Counted from the first letter of the stretch, positions 1 through 12,171 are shown. The stretch is DNA of 64,000 nucleotides from Calonectria ilicicola (GCA_020809705.1 CP085829.1:3038001-3102000), one strand, 5' to 3'. Numbers and translations are program-made. The notes: generated from the letters alone by a model not told the origin.

Positions 1-969
1 CGCATCGCACAGGGCCCCCTTTCCAGGGGCCGGCAATGCCTGAAAATTTCGCATGTGTAGCCATCTAATATGTAGCGAGTTGTGACGAGATGGGCTGTTT
101 GTTGCCCGAGGCGAGGCCATGGGTTGGCTGGCAGTCCTCTCCCCTTGGGCTATTCTTGGGCCATTCTTGGGCAGCGAGCCAAGGAAGGAGGAGTCGAGAG
201 CTCCGTCTGCCTCCTTGCTCGGCCTTGTCCGATGTGCCAGGCCCGCGCCCACCCTCGTACCCAGAACAGAACAACGTCTATCCCACCGAGCAGAGCAGCA
301 CGGACGGACCCGGCGGTTGCTATGGGCCTCTGTTGGACGGGCGAGGACGGGCGAGGCTGGGCTGGGCGGCGAGATTCTGGCTCATTCTTGTGGCGGTGTG
401 ACCCGGTGCCAAAGCAGCGGGTTGCGGGTGCCAGCATGCCCAGGTGTGGCCGAAGTGTGGCCCAGGTGTCTGGCCCCAGGCGTCTGTGTGGACACCCTCC
501 AGATCCCGCAATGCCGCCCTCGTATTGGCCAGATAGAGTCAGTCCAGTACGTACCTGCATGGCAGCCGAGTTGGAAAATGGCACCTGGCAGCACCTGGCA
601 GCACCTGGCAGCCCAAGCCATGTCTCGCCTTCTCGCCTCGCTTCTCAGGCACCAATCCGGCCTCAGTCCCTCCTGCCCGCCGCGCACCAAAGCAGCACCC
701 ATGTGCCCCTCCTCTTAAACCCTCCCTCTTCTTCCCCTTCCAACAAGCAAACAAGTCATCACCGCGCATCATCTCTCTTTCGACTCCGTCGTCCAACATC
801 TTCGGTCGCTTGACTTTCTGCCCCTCAGGTCCCCGTCGCACAAACACCCTCTAACCCGTATCCATCACTTACGCTCACAGCGAGGCGCTTTCCAACCTAG
901 CGGTCGCTGATTACACTTCATTTTCAACAAAAACCCATTTCCCAAGGTCACCCCGCTCCCTCCGAGTTT
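1..969 (+). promoter_or_regulatory. Upstream region and 5' leader of the eIF1 gene
   Basis: No convincing gene is seen here. The last 250 bases before the eIF1 start are rich in C and T, as is usual for highly expressed filamentous-fungal promoters and leaders. A 10-base unit (gcacctggca) is repeated three times in tandem at 581-610. Open frames on both strands are long only because the DNA is GC-rich. Confidence 0.5.
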
Positions 970-975
970 ATGTCC
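961..975 (+). promoter_or_regulatory. Weak start-codon context of eIF1
   Basis: The bases before the ATG at 970 are gagttt, so -3 is T (967) rather than A or G, and +4 is T (973). Poor context at eIF1 start codons is a conserved autoregulatory device in eukaryotes: low eIF1 relaxes initiation stringency and raises its own translation. The sequence shows the context; regulation here is inferred. Confidence 0.6.
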
Positions 976-1828
976 ATCGAAAATCTCAAGACCTTCGGTA
1001 TGTCACAGCTCCCACTTTGCCTACCGCTCTCTCCTCTTCCGCTTTGTCTTTGTCTTCACGCGACTGTATTGCTGCAAAAAAGTTGCCTGCTCCCAAATCC
1101 GTGACCCCTATTTCGCCTGCGTCACACTCAATGCGTTGGCTTGCATGGGGGCACGCCAACCTTGGAATAGCACTGTTTGCGGTTCAATGCACATGGCCAC
1201 GTACCTGCATTCACAGCAATCCAGCCACGCGACCATAACCCCGCTCGTCCACTACCCGACCAGCTTCCCCCCTGATCAAAATGATGGAGCCAATGCTAAT
1301 TATTGCTAGACCCCTTCGCCGAAGCCGACGAAGACACAGGTGAAACCAAGCAGACGCAAAATTACATCCATATACGCATTCAGCGTGAGTTTCCCTGCCG
1401 CCAGTCCCTCCATCGCGCCAACCCCGTCGCCTCGAGCATCCTCGAGCTCCCCACTTGAGGTGATGTTTGGTTGTCCGATCGACGACGCGCCATGCTGCAC
1501 CTACAAAAGCTAATACCAGACAATAGAGCGTAATGGACGTAAGACTTTGACCACTGTCCAGGGTCTCCCAAAGAAATTTGACCAGAAGAAGATTCTCAAG
1601 GTCATCAAGAAGAAATTTGGTATGGTTCCCGACTCGACTCAATGCCTCACGCCGAAGCGATGCTAACACTTTCTCACAGCCTGCAATGGCACCATCGTCA
1701 CAGACAGCGAGATGGGCGAGGTGATCCAGCTCCAGGGTGACCAGCGCAAAGATGTCCAAGAATTTCTCATCGACAAGAAGGAAGGCCTCGAGCTAGACTC
1801 CAAGACCATTAAGGTCCACGGTTTCTAA
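970..1828 (+). CDS. SUI1: Translation initiation factor eIF1 (SUI1)
   Basis: Exons 970-997, 1310-1384, 1527-1619 and 1680-1828 join to a 114-residue protein, the usual eIF1 length. It opens MSIENLKTFDPFAEADED, contains NYIHIRIQQRNGRKTLTTVQ and the KKFDQKKILKVIKKKFACNG segment of the SUI1 domain, and ends IKVHGF. eIF1 binds the 40S subunit next to the P site and enforces stringent AUG selection in the 43S preinitiation complex. All three introns are GT-AG; the first is long (312 bases), common in fungal translation-factor genes. The start codon is in a weak context, with T at -3 and T at +4. eIF1 mRNAs of many eukaryotes keep a weak context so that eIF1 limits its own synthesis. The next gene is convergent, 0.7 kb away. 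Confidence 0.97.
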
Positions 1829-2562
1829 AGCTCCGCATGCCCCGTCGTCCTGCCAACATCTGCCGTTCCCGGGCTCGTTGGCGTGAATAGGACTTTGGGA
1901 TGCATAGCCTCAGGCTTGTGCTCTATCCGGGCATGTCCACGCGGACACCCCGAGGCTCGGCGCCGATTACTTAGGACGACGGGCATCCACCAGTGGGAGC
2001 AATCTCTTGGTGGCTCTTTTTGGAAGCGGTCCTTGTTGCACCTGTTTGTGGGCTCCTGATTATTCAGGTCCCCACGATGCAGTAGGGCTAGACTACGGGC
2101 AAAGTATGACTTGTCGGTCATTCTTTTAAGCATAGCTTCTGGGCAAGTCCAGCAGTAGTCAAATTCAATGTCGATTCCGGAATAAAAACGTGCATTAAGA
2201 ATCATGTGAAGTAAACAAGACAGCGTCGACGCCATGTGCCCCACAGTAGTAACCAACAACCCAGGAATGCTCCCCGCCCCAAACTCCCATACTCGTAAAG
2301 CTAAACAACAATCGTGTGGTGACAAAATTATAGGCCCAAGGCGTGCCAATACCTTGAGGGTGGGATATCAATGTTTCAGTCAGGGCGAAAATAATAAGAC
2401 CAGATGGAGAGAACATCACAGACAGCAACAATCACAACAAGCTCCCTTAAAACCTTCTCTTACACGCCATGCGGATGACGTTGCGATTCCCAAAGTAGTA
2501 AGCATGCTTGATTCAGGGAGTCAATGTAGTATGAATACTCCACGTATCCAACCAAGTCTCTA
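1829..2562. other. Convergent intergenic region
   Basis: This spacer lies between the 3' ends of the eIF1 gene (+) and the EOS1-like gene (-). It should hold both 3' UTRs. No further gene is supported. Confidence 0.5.
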
Positions 2563-3725
2563 TCACAATTCGCCGTGCTCGGGGCCACCCCGGACCTGCA
2601 CAACGACGCGCGACGCCTCGTCCCAGGCGCGGCGGCTGGAGGCAATCAAAGGTATATCGGGGTAGTCGGGGGTGTGAGCGTGCATGTGGGCTAGTAAGGT
2701 GACCATGCTGATGAAGCTGGCAATGGAAAAAACGTTTATCGAGGTGGAGGTTTCTTTGCGGATGTTGATTTTCTGGTGAGTGACGTGGTAGAGCATGGTG
2801 AGGGTCTGTGTGGTACATGTGTTAGTTTGGGGCGATGACGCAAAGGGCTGCCAGGGGGTGGGAGGATGGAGACGGGGGATGGCGGGGGTGAGGGAGAGAC
2901 GAACGGTTGCAATGCCAATCCAGCCGGGGAGGAGCAGGCGAGGGTCTTGGAAGCCGCCGGCGAGAGAGAGAACACCTGCGGTGATGTAGGCGTTTATGGC
3001 GTTAATAGTAACGAGGCGGACCATTGTTGCTTGCGGGGTGTAATTGATGAGCCTACCATTGGAGGGATCGGTTTGTTAATACATGGTTCATGTAGAGGTT
3101 CCCAGGCCGGAGGGATCAAGCATACCATCGGGACATGAGGCAATCCGTGAAAAAGAATGAAAGGTATCCAGAGGCAAAACACTGCAATCACCCAGTCAGT
3201 TACTCTATGTCGTCGAAGCGGGGAGATTCTTTTCCCTGGCAAGCAAGGTCTCCCTCCCCGCGTGCACGTGCAAGCAAAACGCACCCATATGGTGGCCAGC
3301 CCTGTCTCGGTCAGGGCATAGCGGGCATCAGCGTCAACGCTGAGAGCAGAGCCGGCGGCGCCGGGGACTACAACGACGAGCTCGGGGCCCGGGAGGACGC
3401 GCAGCAGCAGCTGGAGGAGCGAGGGTAGCCCCCACCATAGTGCGGGCAGGACGGAGACAAGGCGAAGGGCGAAGAGCCACGGGTGCCAAGGCGGGGGCAC
3501 GTTGAGGACGACGGCGACACGAGGCTGGAGGAGGGACGGGTGGACGGCGTGTTCGGACGGTACGTTGGAGTTCGTCGTGGCGGCGGTGTTTACAGCTGCT
3601 GCTGCGGCGTTCAGGTTGGTCGCGTGAGTCGTCGTGGTCGAAAACGAGAGCGGCGGAGACGGAGGTCGCGGTGGAGGAGGATGGCCCGCATAAGAGCCCC
3701 GACGAATGGGGGCAGGATTGGCCAT
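2563..3725 (-). CDS. EOS1: Eos1-like N-glycosylation-associated ER membrane protein
   Basis: Exons (minus strand) 3725-3285, 3181-3126, 3052-2905 and 2805-2563 join to 295 residues. The N-terminus is proline- and alanine-rich and low complexity. A hydrophobic core follows: HPWLFALRLVSVLPALWWG, then across the splice joins ATIWCFASGYLSFFFTD, SRWLINYTPQATMVRLVTIN, AYITAGVLSLAGGFQDPR, and finally HQKINIRKETSTSINVFSIA with a last membrane segment. This pattern matches my memory of the fungal Eos1 family (N-glycosylation protein, ER multi-pass membrane). Yeast Eos1 is linked to N-glycosylation and oxidative-stress tolerance; its biochemical activity is not settled. Introns 1, 2 and 4-side boundaries keep phase; the third donor (GTTCGT) is weaker than the others. 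The acidic C-terminal tail after the last membrane segment is poorly conserved and least certain. Confidence 0.83.
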
Positions 3726-5079
3726 GTGTCGCTCTCACTTCAAGGCCATTGAGGGAAAGCTGCTGGGAAAAAAGAGATGCACAATAAAAAGGAGGAGAAG
3801 AGGAAGAAGAAGGATTTCCAAGAAATAAGTCTATAATCCTGCCCAAGAAACAAGACGTGTAGTTTTACTGCCCAAAAATTTAAAAAGGGGGGGGAGACTG
3901 CCGAGAGAGGGACGTGGCAGAGGGGCGCCCGCAAGGATAGTCCAAGACTAGGGCTGGTCCAAGCGAGTATTGGTGATGGCGTCAAAAATTAAGAGAGAGG
4001 GAGGGAGAGGGAGGAGGAGGAGGAGGAGAGAGAGAGGGAAGCTTTGGCACCAAGATACGTAGCTACTAGCTACTCCAACAGGCAAGCAAGGTCTTGGCCT
4101 GAGAGTAGGAGCAGGGGGGGTGTTTGTCTCTTGCTACGAAAAAAAAGGGCCCAGAAAGGCACGAGCGGCGCGCGGGGGATGGAGCAGCCAAAAAGAGCCA
4201 AAGAGGTTACGAGGCGCGGGGGGCGGATGTGGCTGAGGGAGTGGCTTGTTTTGAAGAAGAGGGGAGTTCCTGCTGGGCAAGGGGAATCGACAAGGGCGCT
4301 ATAGAGAGAGGTCCGCCCGCTACACTGGCGGCATCAGTTAGTGAGGCGGCTGCCACAGGGTAGCTGAAACAGGCACGAACGAAGGAAATAGACGACGAAC
4401 AATTTATTGTTGGAAATTAAAAACGAGACGAGATACCCACCGTGTTTTGGGTATAGCTCAGGGGAAGCAAAAAAAAGAAAAGAAAAAAAAGTCTCCCACA
4501 AGATTGAGATTAACAAGGAAAGGAAATTGAAGAAAGGGGAAAAAATGAAAATGAAAAAAGAGTGTGTTCCTGGTCCTCCCGCCATCCCATGTTGCAGAAA
4601 TTATCCGATTCGCAGCTTTTTCCCCATCTGGGACGGACGTGCATCAGTCTCCCCCCAACAGCAACAACTTGCATGACGAAAAACAGCTTGAAAAGATGGA
4701 AAAAGAAGCCGTACAATTTGCCGAGTTTCCTCTAGCACATAATCACTAGAAAGGAGGAAGGGAATTGACATAGCAAAAAGAAGGTGACACCAAAAAAAAA
4801 TCAAGATATTGAGCCGTGAAAAAAAAAGAAAAAACTCAAGGAGACCTGAGATAGCAATCCGATCCTCCGTGGCGCCTGAAACCGTTCCCATCGCTAAGAA
4901 ATATCATCATAGGCAAATTCCACATACACATCAACGCCAGGTTTTGTCGCGTCATTTTCATCCCGTCACCCCCTGCTTGCTTCTTAAGTTGGTACATGTT
5001 TCCCTTTCGTCTTCAGGGCGCCGACACATTCTCACAATCTGAGCCTCTGGTCTCAATTCAGGGCACTCGGCAGCCCTGC
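3726..5079. other. Intergenic region, purine- and A-rich
   Basis: The region holds the upstream sequence of the EOS1-like gene (divergent side) and the 3' flank of the gene at 5080. It contains a GGA-rich purine tract near 3990-4040 and several long A runs between 4140 and 4840. No ORF has convincing protein character. Confidence 0.5.
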
Positions 5080-6745
5080 TCAGTGAGCCATCTGATAAAG
5101 CTCTCTGGCTCGCTTTGGGTGTTGATCATCGTCTCCATCATCTTCATCGTCAGACCGATTGCGTTTGGAGCTGTAGCTGTTGGGTGTGTGCAAGCCGCCG
5201 TAGCCCCGCTCATGTTCTTCTGGAACGTTTGATAGGTCATTCTCATCCTCTTCCTCATCATAATCTTCTTCATCGTCATTGTCACCGTCGTATCCAAACT
5301 CGTCATCGTCCTCTTCAAGTTCATCCTCATCCTCATCCTCAAATTCATAAGAGAATCTTCGCACACTATCAACTCCAAAAGGACCCAAAGGCCCCATACC
5401 TTTTCTTATCTCATTCAGCCCTGCGTCAAACCACCTCATAAGTATTGCATGGTTCATGGCCCAATCCCTCCGAAACCTATACCATTGGGTTTCTTGTAGA
5501 TATAGTTCAACTTTGTCAAGGTACTCCTTGCGCTCCTCGTAACGGTCAATTGAGGTATTCAGACGTATCTGAGTTTCCTCGAGAAGCTTGTACATGTCAG
5601 GATCGTCCAGGTTGGGATTCATCCTGTCTCGGGTGGCCAACAGCATCGCTGTACTCTCCGATTCCACTGTAACACGCAGCTCATCCTTCTCCTTTTTTCG
5701 GCTTTTCTTAGTAGTTGAAGTCTCAATAAACCTGGCATTCTCGTTCTTTCCCAAGACGCCAGTGTCCTTGAGCCTCTGCCAGGCACGGTGATACCCGGCG
5801 TCTTCGGATCGGAAGTCCCAACAACCCTCTGCCCGAATCAGTTCAAAGTTGAAGTATTCGTAAAAGGTTGCGAGTCTGTCTTGTTCATCGGGATGCCTCT
5901 TCAAGTCGAATGAGCAGGACCATCGCTCTAGACGGTTCACCATCTCCTCGTAATACTCGTCGAAATTTTCCTCCCTCATTCGGGCTTGCCATCGACGGAA
6001 TCGCTTCCATCTGGCCCATTGATATGTATATACCATCCAACCACCATCGTTATTCTCAGGGGGGTACCTGAAGTGCCAGTATTTTATGAACTGGCACTCG
6101 TCATGCTTGGTGGAAACTCTTTCCAACTGTGAAATAGGATACCAAGGCCATCCTCCATCATGGACGAGCTTGGCATAGGATACCCTCTCCCTTTGGACCT
6201 GATCAAGGCGCTTCTCTTCGTCCGTGGCGGGAGCTTTGGTTTCGGGAGGAATGGGAAGACTGGGAGAGTTAAAACTTCCGTCGGAAAGGGCGCCAGGCTC
6301 AGGTGTGTTCTCCCCTGGCGTGGCTACCCCGGGAGCGTTTCTTTCCTCAGCGAGGAACTTGAACAGGCGGGCAGAGACTTGGTGTAAGTCGACGGGATAT
6401 GACCGATGTGCATCCTTGATGAAGTGAGCTGGTTTGCTGGGGATAAGATTTAGTATTCATGTCTGAAGAAAAAGAAACAAAAAAGAGATGCCGGCAACAA
6501 AAGGTGAGCCTGTACCTAATTTGATTTGAAAATGTGTCCTGGCTTATTTTGGAGGTGCTGGAGACGGCAGGCCTGGAGCCGAGCGTCAGTTCCAGTTTTG
6601 ACTGGGGGTCACATAGGGAACAAGTCCCTGAGGAGTGGTTCGGATGGATCAACCTTGCATTGTCTCCGTGAATGCCAGCTGCAGCGGCTGTTGCTTCTGC
6701 TGCTGCTGCTGCCACTGCCGCTGCGTGCGACGTTGAAGCTGCCAT
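5080..6745 (-). CDS. Conserved fungal protein of unknown function, acidic C-terminus
   Basis: Two exons, 6745-6516 and 6436-5080 (minus strand), join through a GTACAG...CCCCAG intron to 528 residues. The ATG at 6745 opens an alanine-rich stretch of about 30 residues. The second exon starts SKPAHFIKDAHRSYPVDLHQ. The middle is rich in Trp, Tyr, Arg and Glu (for example YTYQWARWKRFRRWQARMRE, near residue 215) and probably helical. Residues about 440-477 are almost purely Asp/Glu with a few aromatics, followed by a short basic KR..KRAR end that could be a nuclear localisation signal. I do not recognise a named domain. The composition suggests a nuclear or chromatin-associated protein, but that is inference only. 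A shorter reading starting at 6126 would need a TTG start and loses the clearly coding upstream part, so the spliced model is preferred. Confidence 0.7.
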
Positions 6746-7763
6746 GATTGTTGGTCTGGCGCAGTCAATGCCCAGGGTGGTTGTACATGGGGTCGTTTTC
6801 GGGGATGGGGGCGATGATCTTTAATAGCCGGCGAGATCTGGGACGCGGCAGCAAGGGCACAGGCGTGACGGTGGCAGAGGCCGAGCGGGGAGCCGCACGA
6901 GAAACAAAAAGAGGAAAAAAACACGAGATGTAGGAAGCAGAGACAGGCAGACAGACAACTCAGTCCGTGAGAGACAGTGTGGTGGGGAAAAAGAAAACCT
7001 AAGACACTATGTACGCAGCAGGAAGAGGAAAGAGAAAAGAGGAGATGACAAGTCGGGTCGAGAGAGGGACGGGGAGCGAGGTGAGACAGACGAAACAGAC
7101 GGGACAGACGAGACGGGTCGGATCTGACGGGCTGCGTCGGCCGCCAGTCAGGACATCAGAGACGGGGGAGTGTGGTGTGGGCGAAGAGAGCGGAGGGTGG
7201 TGCTGGTGGTTGGAGGGTGCTGATTCCAGAAGATGGTGGTTGAATGACACCCGAGGAGACTGGCACATGGGCGAATCGTGGCGTCTCTACGTGCTGCTTG
7301 CTGCTCGATGCGTTATGCGGCAGCAGGATGGCGGGTGGGCTGAGATGCAACGAGACAGGACGGGACGAGAAAAGGACGGAACAGAGCGAGAGATATGGAT
7401 GGACATGGACATGGAGCTGGATGCAAGAAGGAGGAGGGAGGGAGGAGGAGAGGTGCAGGCCGTGATGATTGGGAGAGCGGCGGAGGGGGACGAGATATGG
7501 GCGGCGATTCCCTTTTTCAATTCGGGCTACCTGCATTGCTTCCTGGACCATTGTTCCCTGTCTTCTGCCGCATCACGTCAACCTTCTTTTTCTTCCCTGC
7601 TTGCAAAGCCCGTTCTAATTTTCTCACCATGTGCCGCGCTTTGCTTGAGCTGGCCTAGATGGGTGCGAATTAAATGACGACAAAAAAAGCGACGGGTGAG
7701 ACTAAAAACCAAGCAAGGGACCAAGGGCCAAGGACCAAGGACCAACAAGACAGAGGGGTAGCA

Positions 7764-7799
7764 TGTCTGTATGTCTGTCTGTCTGTCCGTCCGTCTGTC
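7764..7799. repeat. TGTC-type tetranucleotide microsatellite
   Basis: About nine near-perfect tgtc/tgtccgtc units in tandem. It lies in the gene-free spacer. Confidence 0.8.
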
Positions 7800-8504
7800 G
7801 CACCCAAGCTCCTACGCTACCCTCTCAGCTGCCACCACCGGCCTTGACGCGGCACAAGCACAGAAAGCACAGGCACAAGCACCACGCAAAGCATCGGGCA
7901 AGCGTCCATCACGTCACACGCACTTTGACGGCTCGGGCGCTAAGTTGCAAAGCGCGGGCCCCAGGATTTGCCCAGGTCCCTGGATCTGGCTGCGGGGCCA
8001 AGCGCATCATCATGGTTCCGGGGCACACTCCCGGAGACTCTGCGCCTAAGCTCTCTTGGGTGACTGCTGGGGGGGGGCATTGGAGGCACTTGGAGGCACT
8101 TGGGGCAGCTTGGGGCCAAGTTGCGGGCAGCTGCCAGGTTTCCCCTCCCATCGTGGCCCCAGCTTCACAAAAGTCGCCGTCATGACCATGCTTCTCTTCT
8201 TCTATTTCCGCTTCTCCATGCGTTCATCGCTCCTTCGGCCAATCCCCACATGATGCCCAATGCGAAAAAAAAAAAAAATTATTAAAAACCAGGCACCGTG
8301 AATAAAAAAGTGCCCAGGTGTCGCACAGGCAACAAGCCTGACAGCTAGCTCCAGCGCTTATCCCTGCTGGATAAAAATACTCCTGTCTGTCATCCTGTGC
8401 CGAGGTGCCCTGCCATGTCTTGCTTGCATTCCCTGTCTTGGCTTCTTCGGAGACGCCTCGTTTTTCCTGCTATCGACCGGTGTGGATGCGTGCGTGCGTG
8501 CGTT

Positions 8505-8530
8505 TGTGTGTGTGTGTGTGTGTGTGTGTG
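8505..8530. repeat. TG dinucleotide microsatellite
   Basis: Thirteen TG units, preceded by a short gcgt run from 8488. It lies in non-coding sequence. Confidence 0.9.
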
Positions 8531-8661
8531 CTCAGGCTTGCGGCGGCTGTCTGCCACTGTGGAGAGAACAATGGAGACACGGAGGGGGGGATGGGGACAC
8601 CACCAACAGCATTTTGGTGACGATCAATACACGATCAGCGCATTAAGCGCCAGAAGTTGCC

Positions 8662-8704
8662 GTCTCGCAAGTCTCGCAGGCCTCGCAGGTCTCGCAGGTC
8701 TTGC
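8662..8704. repeat. 9-bp tandem repeat (unit gtctcgcag)
   Basis: Four to five copies of a 9-base unit in tandem, with one or two substitutions per copy. The unit length would also keep a reading frame, but no surrounding gene is supported. Confidence 0.8.
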
Positions 8705-10311
8705 TTGCTCCCAGCTCATCATCCAACGGGCCCTAAATGTGACTGATCCCATTGCCACATGCACATGGCCACCCCGCAGCTGTCACAATGCATTGACCCG
8801 CGAATGGGGGCCAGCCATTTTTTGTTCTCGGCCAAAAAGGAAAGACACGGGAATCAGACGTGCTCGAATGCCCATCTCACGTCCTTGGTGTGAGTGCGCC
8901 ATGTTGCAGATTCCGTTCAGCTCCTCCCTCTCCCTCGACCGGTCTGTCACTTGCATGCCCATCGAGCAGCCACGTTTCAACAGAGAAACCGCCATCGAAC
9001 CGGCCCAAAACTCTGTTCAAGCTAGCACGCTCCGTTTCCGCGCTGCTCGATGAGGAAAAGAAATCGGCCCAAGAAACCTCTTTGTCCTGCTCCGGCGAGG
9101 ACGGCCCTTTTGAGAATGCTCATCGCCCATGGTACCGGCGGAACGGCCCGCACCCTAAGCTGTCATTCCCTGGGACACAGCTCCCGGGCGTGCGCGCTTC
9201 CAAGAGAATGACGCTCATCGTCTTCCGGTTTCCATGCTACCTTGCTCTTGCTGACGGAGGGAGGGTTATCGCCGGGCTTGAATCCTGGAAGGGTGTCAGA
9301 AAGCCGGAACTCAACATCCGAGCACCAACGCTCTTGCTCGCCACTTGCACATTCGGACTCACCTCTCCCCCTGTTGGTGCCAATTTTTTGGCGAATCCAC
9401 TTGGCCACAGGACGTAAGATTCGCGAGTCGGGAAAAAGCAAACTCGCACAGCGACTGCTCATTGCGAATTGGCCAGAGCCAAACCATAACTGGGCCCAAG
9501 ACCCCATCAAGCTCAGCCTCAGAACAAAACAAGTGTCATTCACCATCTCCACAGTGGCTTTTCAACCACGTCATGGACACCATGGCGGTCTGTTCAACAA
9601 GGATGGGAATAAGAAACAAAAGGAGAAAACAAGAAACTAGAGGGGACAAGAACCCAAAACACCAAAAACAAAAACAAGCCACAAGTCACAATGTATCAAA
9701 ATGTAGCAGAGGATTGGTGCAATATCGTCCTTGTTTATCATCGCCCTGTCATGTCTGTAAACTTGTCTTTCCGAAGTCCCCGTTCCGTTGAGACATGTCC
9801 ACAAAATCTATGCTTTTTTCCCCCTTGCCTTCTCGTATTGAGATTGAAAGCCCAACCAAAAAAAAGAAAGAAAACAAAGAAACGCTCGACCATGCTATTC
9901 CCAAGACAAGTGCGTCTGCCAGTAGGTACTGCTGAAACAGTCGGACTCATAAAGGACGAGTGCAACTCAAAGGCAGAAAAGGAGGGGAACCAAATGGAGG
10001 AGACTGCTGAAACAGCTCAACTCCAGGCCAAAAGCAACGTGTTGATCCCGAACCTCGCACTAAGACTCCGTCTCCCAGTCCCACGCCTCTCAAAAAGTGG
10101 TCAGAGCCTAGAAGCGCCGACAGTGAGAGAACGCAAAGACGGCCCAACCCAAAAAGAAGCCACTTGTCAAACGCCCAACGCCGAAATCATGTCCAAAAAG
10201 AAAAAAACAAGGAAAGGAAAGAAAAAAAAGGAAACAGATCCGTCCGTGAATCCTCCATGTCACCTCCACTGCACATCCAAACTAGACCCACCAACCGCCC
10301 ATGGGAGAGAC

Positions 10312-12171
10312 TCAGTCAACCTCCTCGACGTCATGGTCGTCGTCGCTATCGTCGTAGTCCATGTCCTCCAAACTGGAGAGGCGCCGTCGCCGACAAAACT
10401 CCCTCATGCTATACATGTAAGCTGTATAATCCTCCAGCTTCTGTTGCACAATGGGGAGTATGTCGTTCCAACGTGTGACCAACACATCCATTACAGCCTT
10501 GCCCCATCGATAAGGGAGTCGTTGGGCAAGGTGCTGGAACACCTCGTTGTACAGGCCGTTGTGCGACATGATCGCCGAGGCGAACCATAATCCGCGGCTC
10601 TGGTTCATGAATAGAAGGTGATCACCCAGCCTGGTGTTGGCGCGATCAGGAGGCATTGCGCCGGAGTCCCGCAGTGCGGTTTCCTCCTCCCTGAAGATGT
10701 CAAGCCAGATCTGTCGGCTCTCGGCATGGGATAGATATTCCCCGCTACCCTCCTTCTCCACCAACATCCCAGTGAGCCAGGCCACTTCCTGGGTCACCTC
10801 GATGGGCAGCACGGACATCCATTCCAAGTCGAGAATCGCCGTGATGTTCCGATTGGAATCTACTAGGAGGTGGTTGATGTCAAGGTCTATCATCTGGACA
10901 AAAAAGGGCCCCAGGTTGTAACCTGGACAGACAAATTCCGGAGCGATGTCCCGCATGAAGGTGTTCAGTGACATCTTGCACTGAGCGTCAGTCTCGCTGC
11001 TGACCGCGTTGCGCTGATTAAGAAACCTCGAATCATGAAGATCTAGCATATAGATGAGGAAATCTTCGGTGTTGGTGAACACCCCTGAGCTGACCAGTCG
11101 GTCAGCGCCGTTTAGTTCCATGATAGTCATGGAACTAACGAGTGGTCTACCGCTAAGCGTAACAAAGCCATCGTCTTGGTACATAAAAGTACCAATGCGG
11201 TTAAAGGGAATGTTCGCCAACTCAAGGTTGAGAGCCGCAACAGATCGGATGATTTTGGCGTCTTGAGTCACGTTATCCTCCTCGAGAGCCATGATCTCGC
11301 TCAGCGAGGTGCCTGCAGTCTCATCCATCACCCGGTACATGAGATAGCCAAAGGGAAGGCCGTTGGTGCTTCCGCGGTTGACAAAGTTCGATTTGAGGAA
11401 GAAGTCGCAGTCTGGGTTGGGAATTTGGGATTCGCATAATTCGGCAATTACTAGATCGAGGGGGGATAGGTATTTTTTATGAGTGACCTATGGCATGGAG
11501 GTTAGGTTGTTAAGTAAAGAAAGATACAGTCATAAACTTACACGAGGGCCTCCATCTGGCATACCGAATCCAACCAACTCTGAAGTGGGAATGCCCATAT
11601 GATTGATCCACCAGAGATAGCTGCCAACGTCAATTCGAATTTTCTCCTCGATCGACCCAGGGTACTTGAACTCGTTGTGGGCCAGAGGAATCGGTATGCG
11701 AACGCGGAACTGTTCCTTGCATCCGTTCTTGACGATGTTCACATCGGCGTTGACGTTGAAGCGCGAATGGGTAATGGATGAGCGGAATGCTACCCGGCAC
11801 AAATCGCCAGGGCCAAGATGGGCATGGTATGCAGCCTCCGATTCAATCTTACTCTTCAATCTCCAGAGATATTCTTCCATCTCCTGTGTATAGAAACGCC
11901 GACCGAAATCGGCAAGTAAATCATCCTCTACAGACATGAACCTGTTGAATTGTTCCTTGTCCGCGTCTAGTACGGGGATAGGTGTAGGTGCCGTGGCGTA
12001 GTCGATTTCGACCCCCTCGAAGGAATTAGGTCGCTGTGATGGACTTGCGGTTAGCGCCGATGGCCATTAAAGAGAAAAGGAGGTAGCACTCACAAATCGA
12101 GCGAAAAAGGAAGCGTTTTGAGGAGAGGCTCGGGGAGAGCTTGGAGGAGAGGACTCCGCGGAAGAAGACAT
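10312..12171 (-). CDS. APH (aminoglycoside/choline phosphotransferase-fold) family protein
   Basis: Exons 12171-12094, 12033-11542 and 11487-10312 (minus strand) join to 581 residues. The N-terminus is Ser/Pro-rich. Residues about 60-185 contain GDLCRVAFRSSITHSRFNV and SYLWWINHMGIPTSELVGFG, and the kinase-like C-lobe follows. The region equivalent to the APH catalytic loop reads FFVQMIDLDINHLLVD (Asp 391 retained) and the second metal-binding motif reads AILDLEWMS (Asp 410 retained). In the related fungal proteins I remember, the loop is closer to TDLHQSNIFVD; here the usual Asn position is His 396 and an Asn sits one residue earlier. The fold assignment is strong; whether it still phosphorylates anything is doubtful. 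The C-terminus is basic then strongly acidic (DYDDSDDDHDVEE). Such proteins form large lineage-specific families in Pezizomycotina, with mostly unknown substrates. Confidence 0.85.

Larger units (their letters stand above)
6746..10311. other. Long gene-free spacer with microsatellites
   Basis: About 3.6 kb without a supported gene. Contents: a TGTC-type tetranucleotide run (7764-7799), repeated ccaagga-type units near 7715-7745, a TG dinucleotide run (8505-8530) preceded by a GTGC run, and a 9-base tandem repeat at 8662-8704. Long plus-strand frames are low-complexity or lie antisense to the gene at 10312. Part is probably the leader and promoter of the gene at 5080-6745 and the 3' flank of the next gene. 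Confidence 0.5.

Noticed and set aside
82..813. 243-codon plus-strand frame upstream of eIF1
   Set aside because: Overlapped by several equally long frames on both strands; composition follows GC-rich and C/T-rich DNA, with no domain or conserved motif. It is probably promoter and leader sequence.
9691..10590. 299-codon plus-strand frame
   Set aside because: Lys-rich low complexity from A-rich DNA, and its last 280 bases are antisense to the well-supported APH-like gene.
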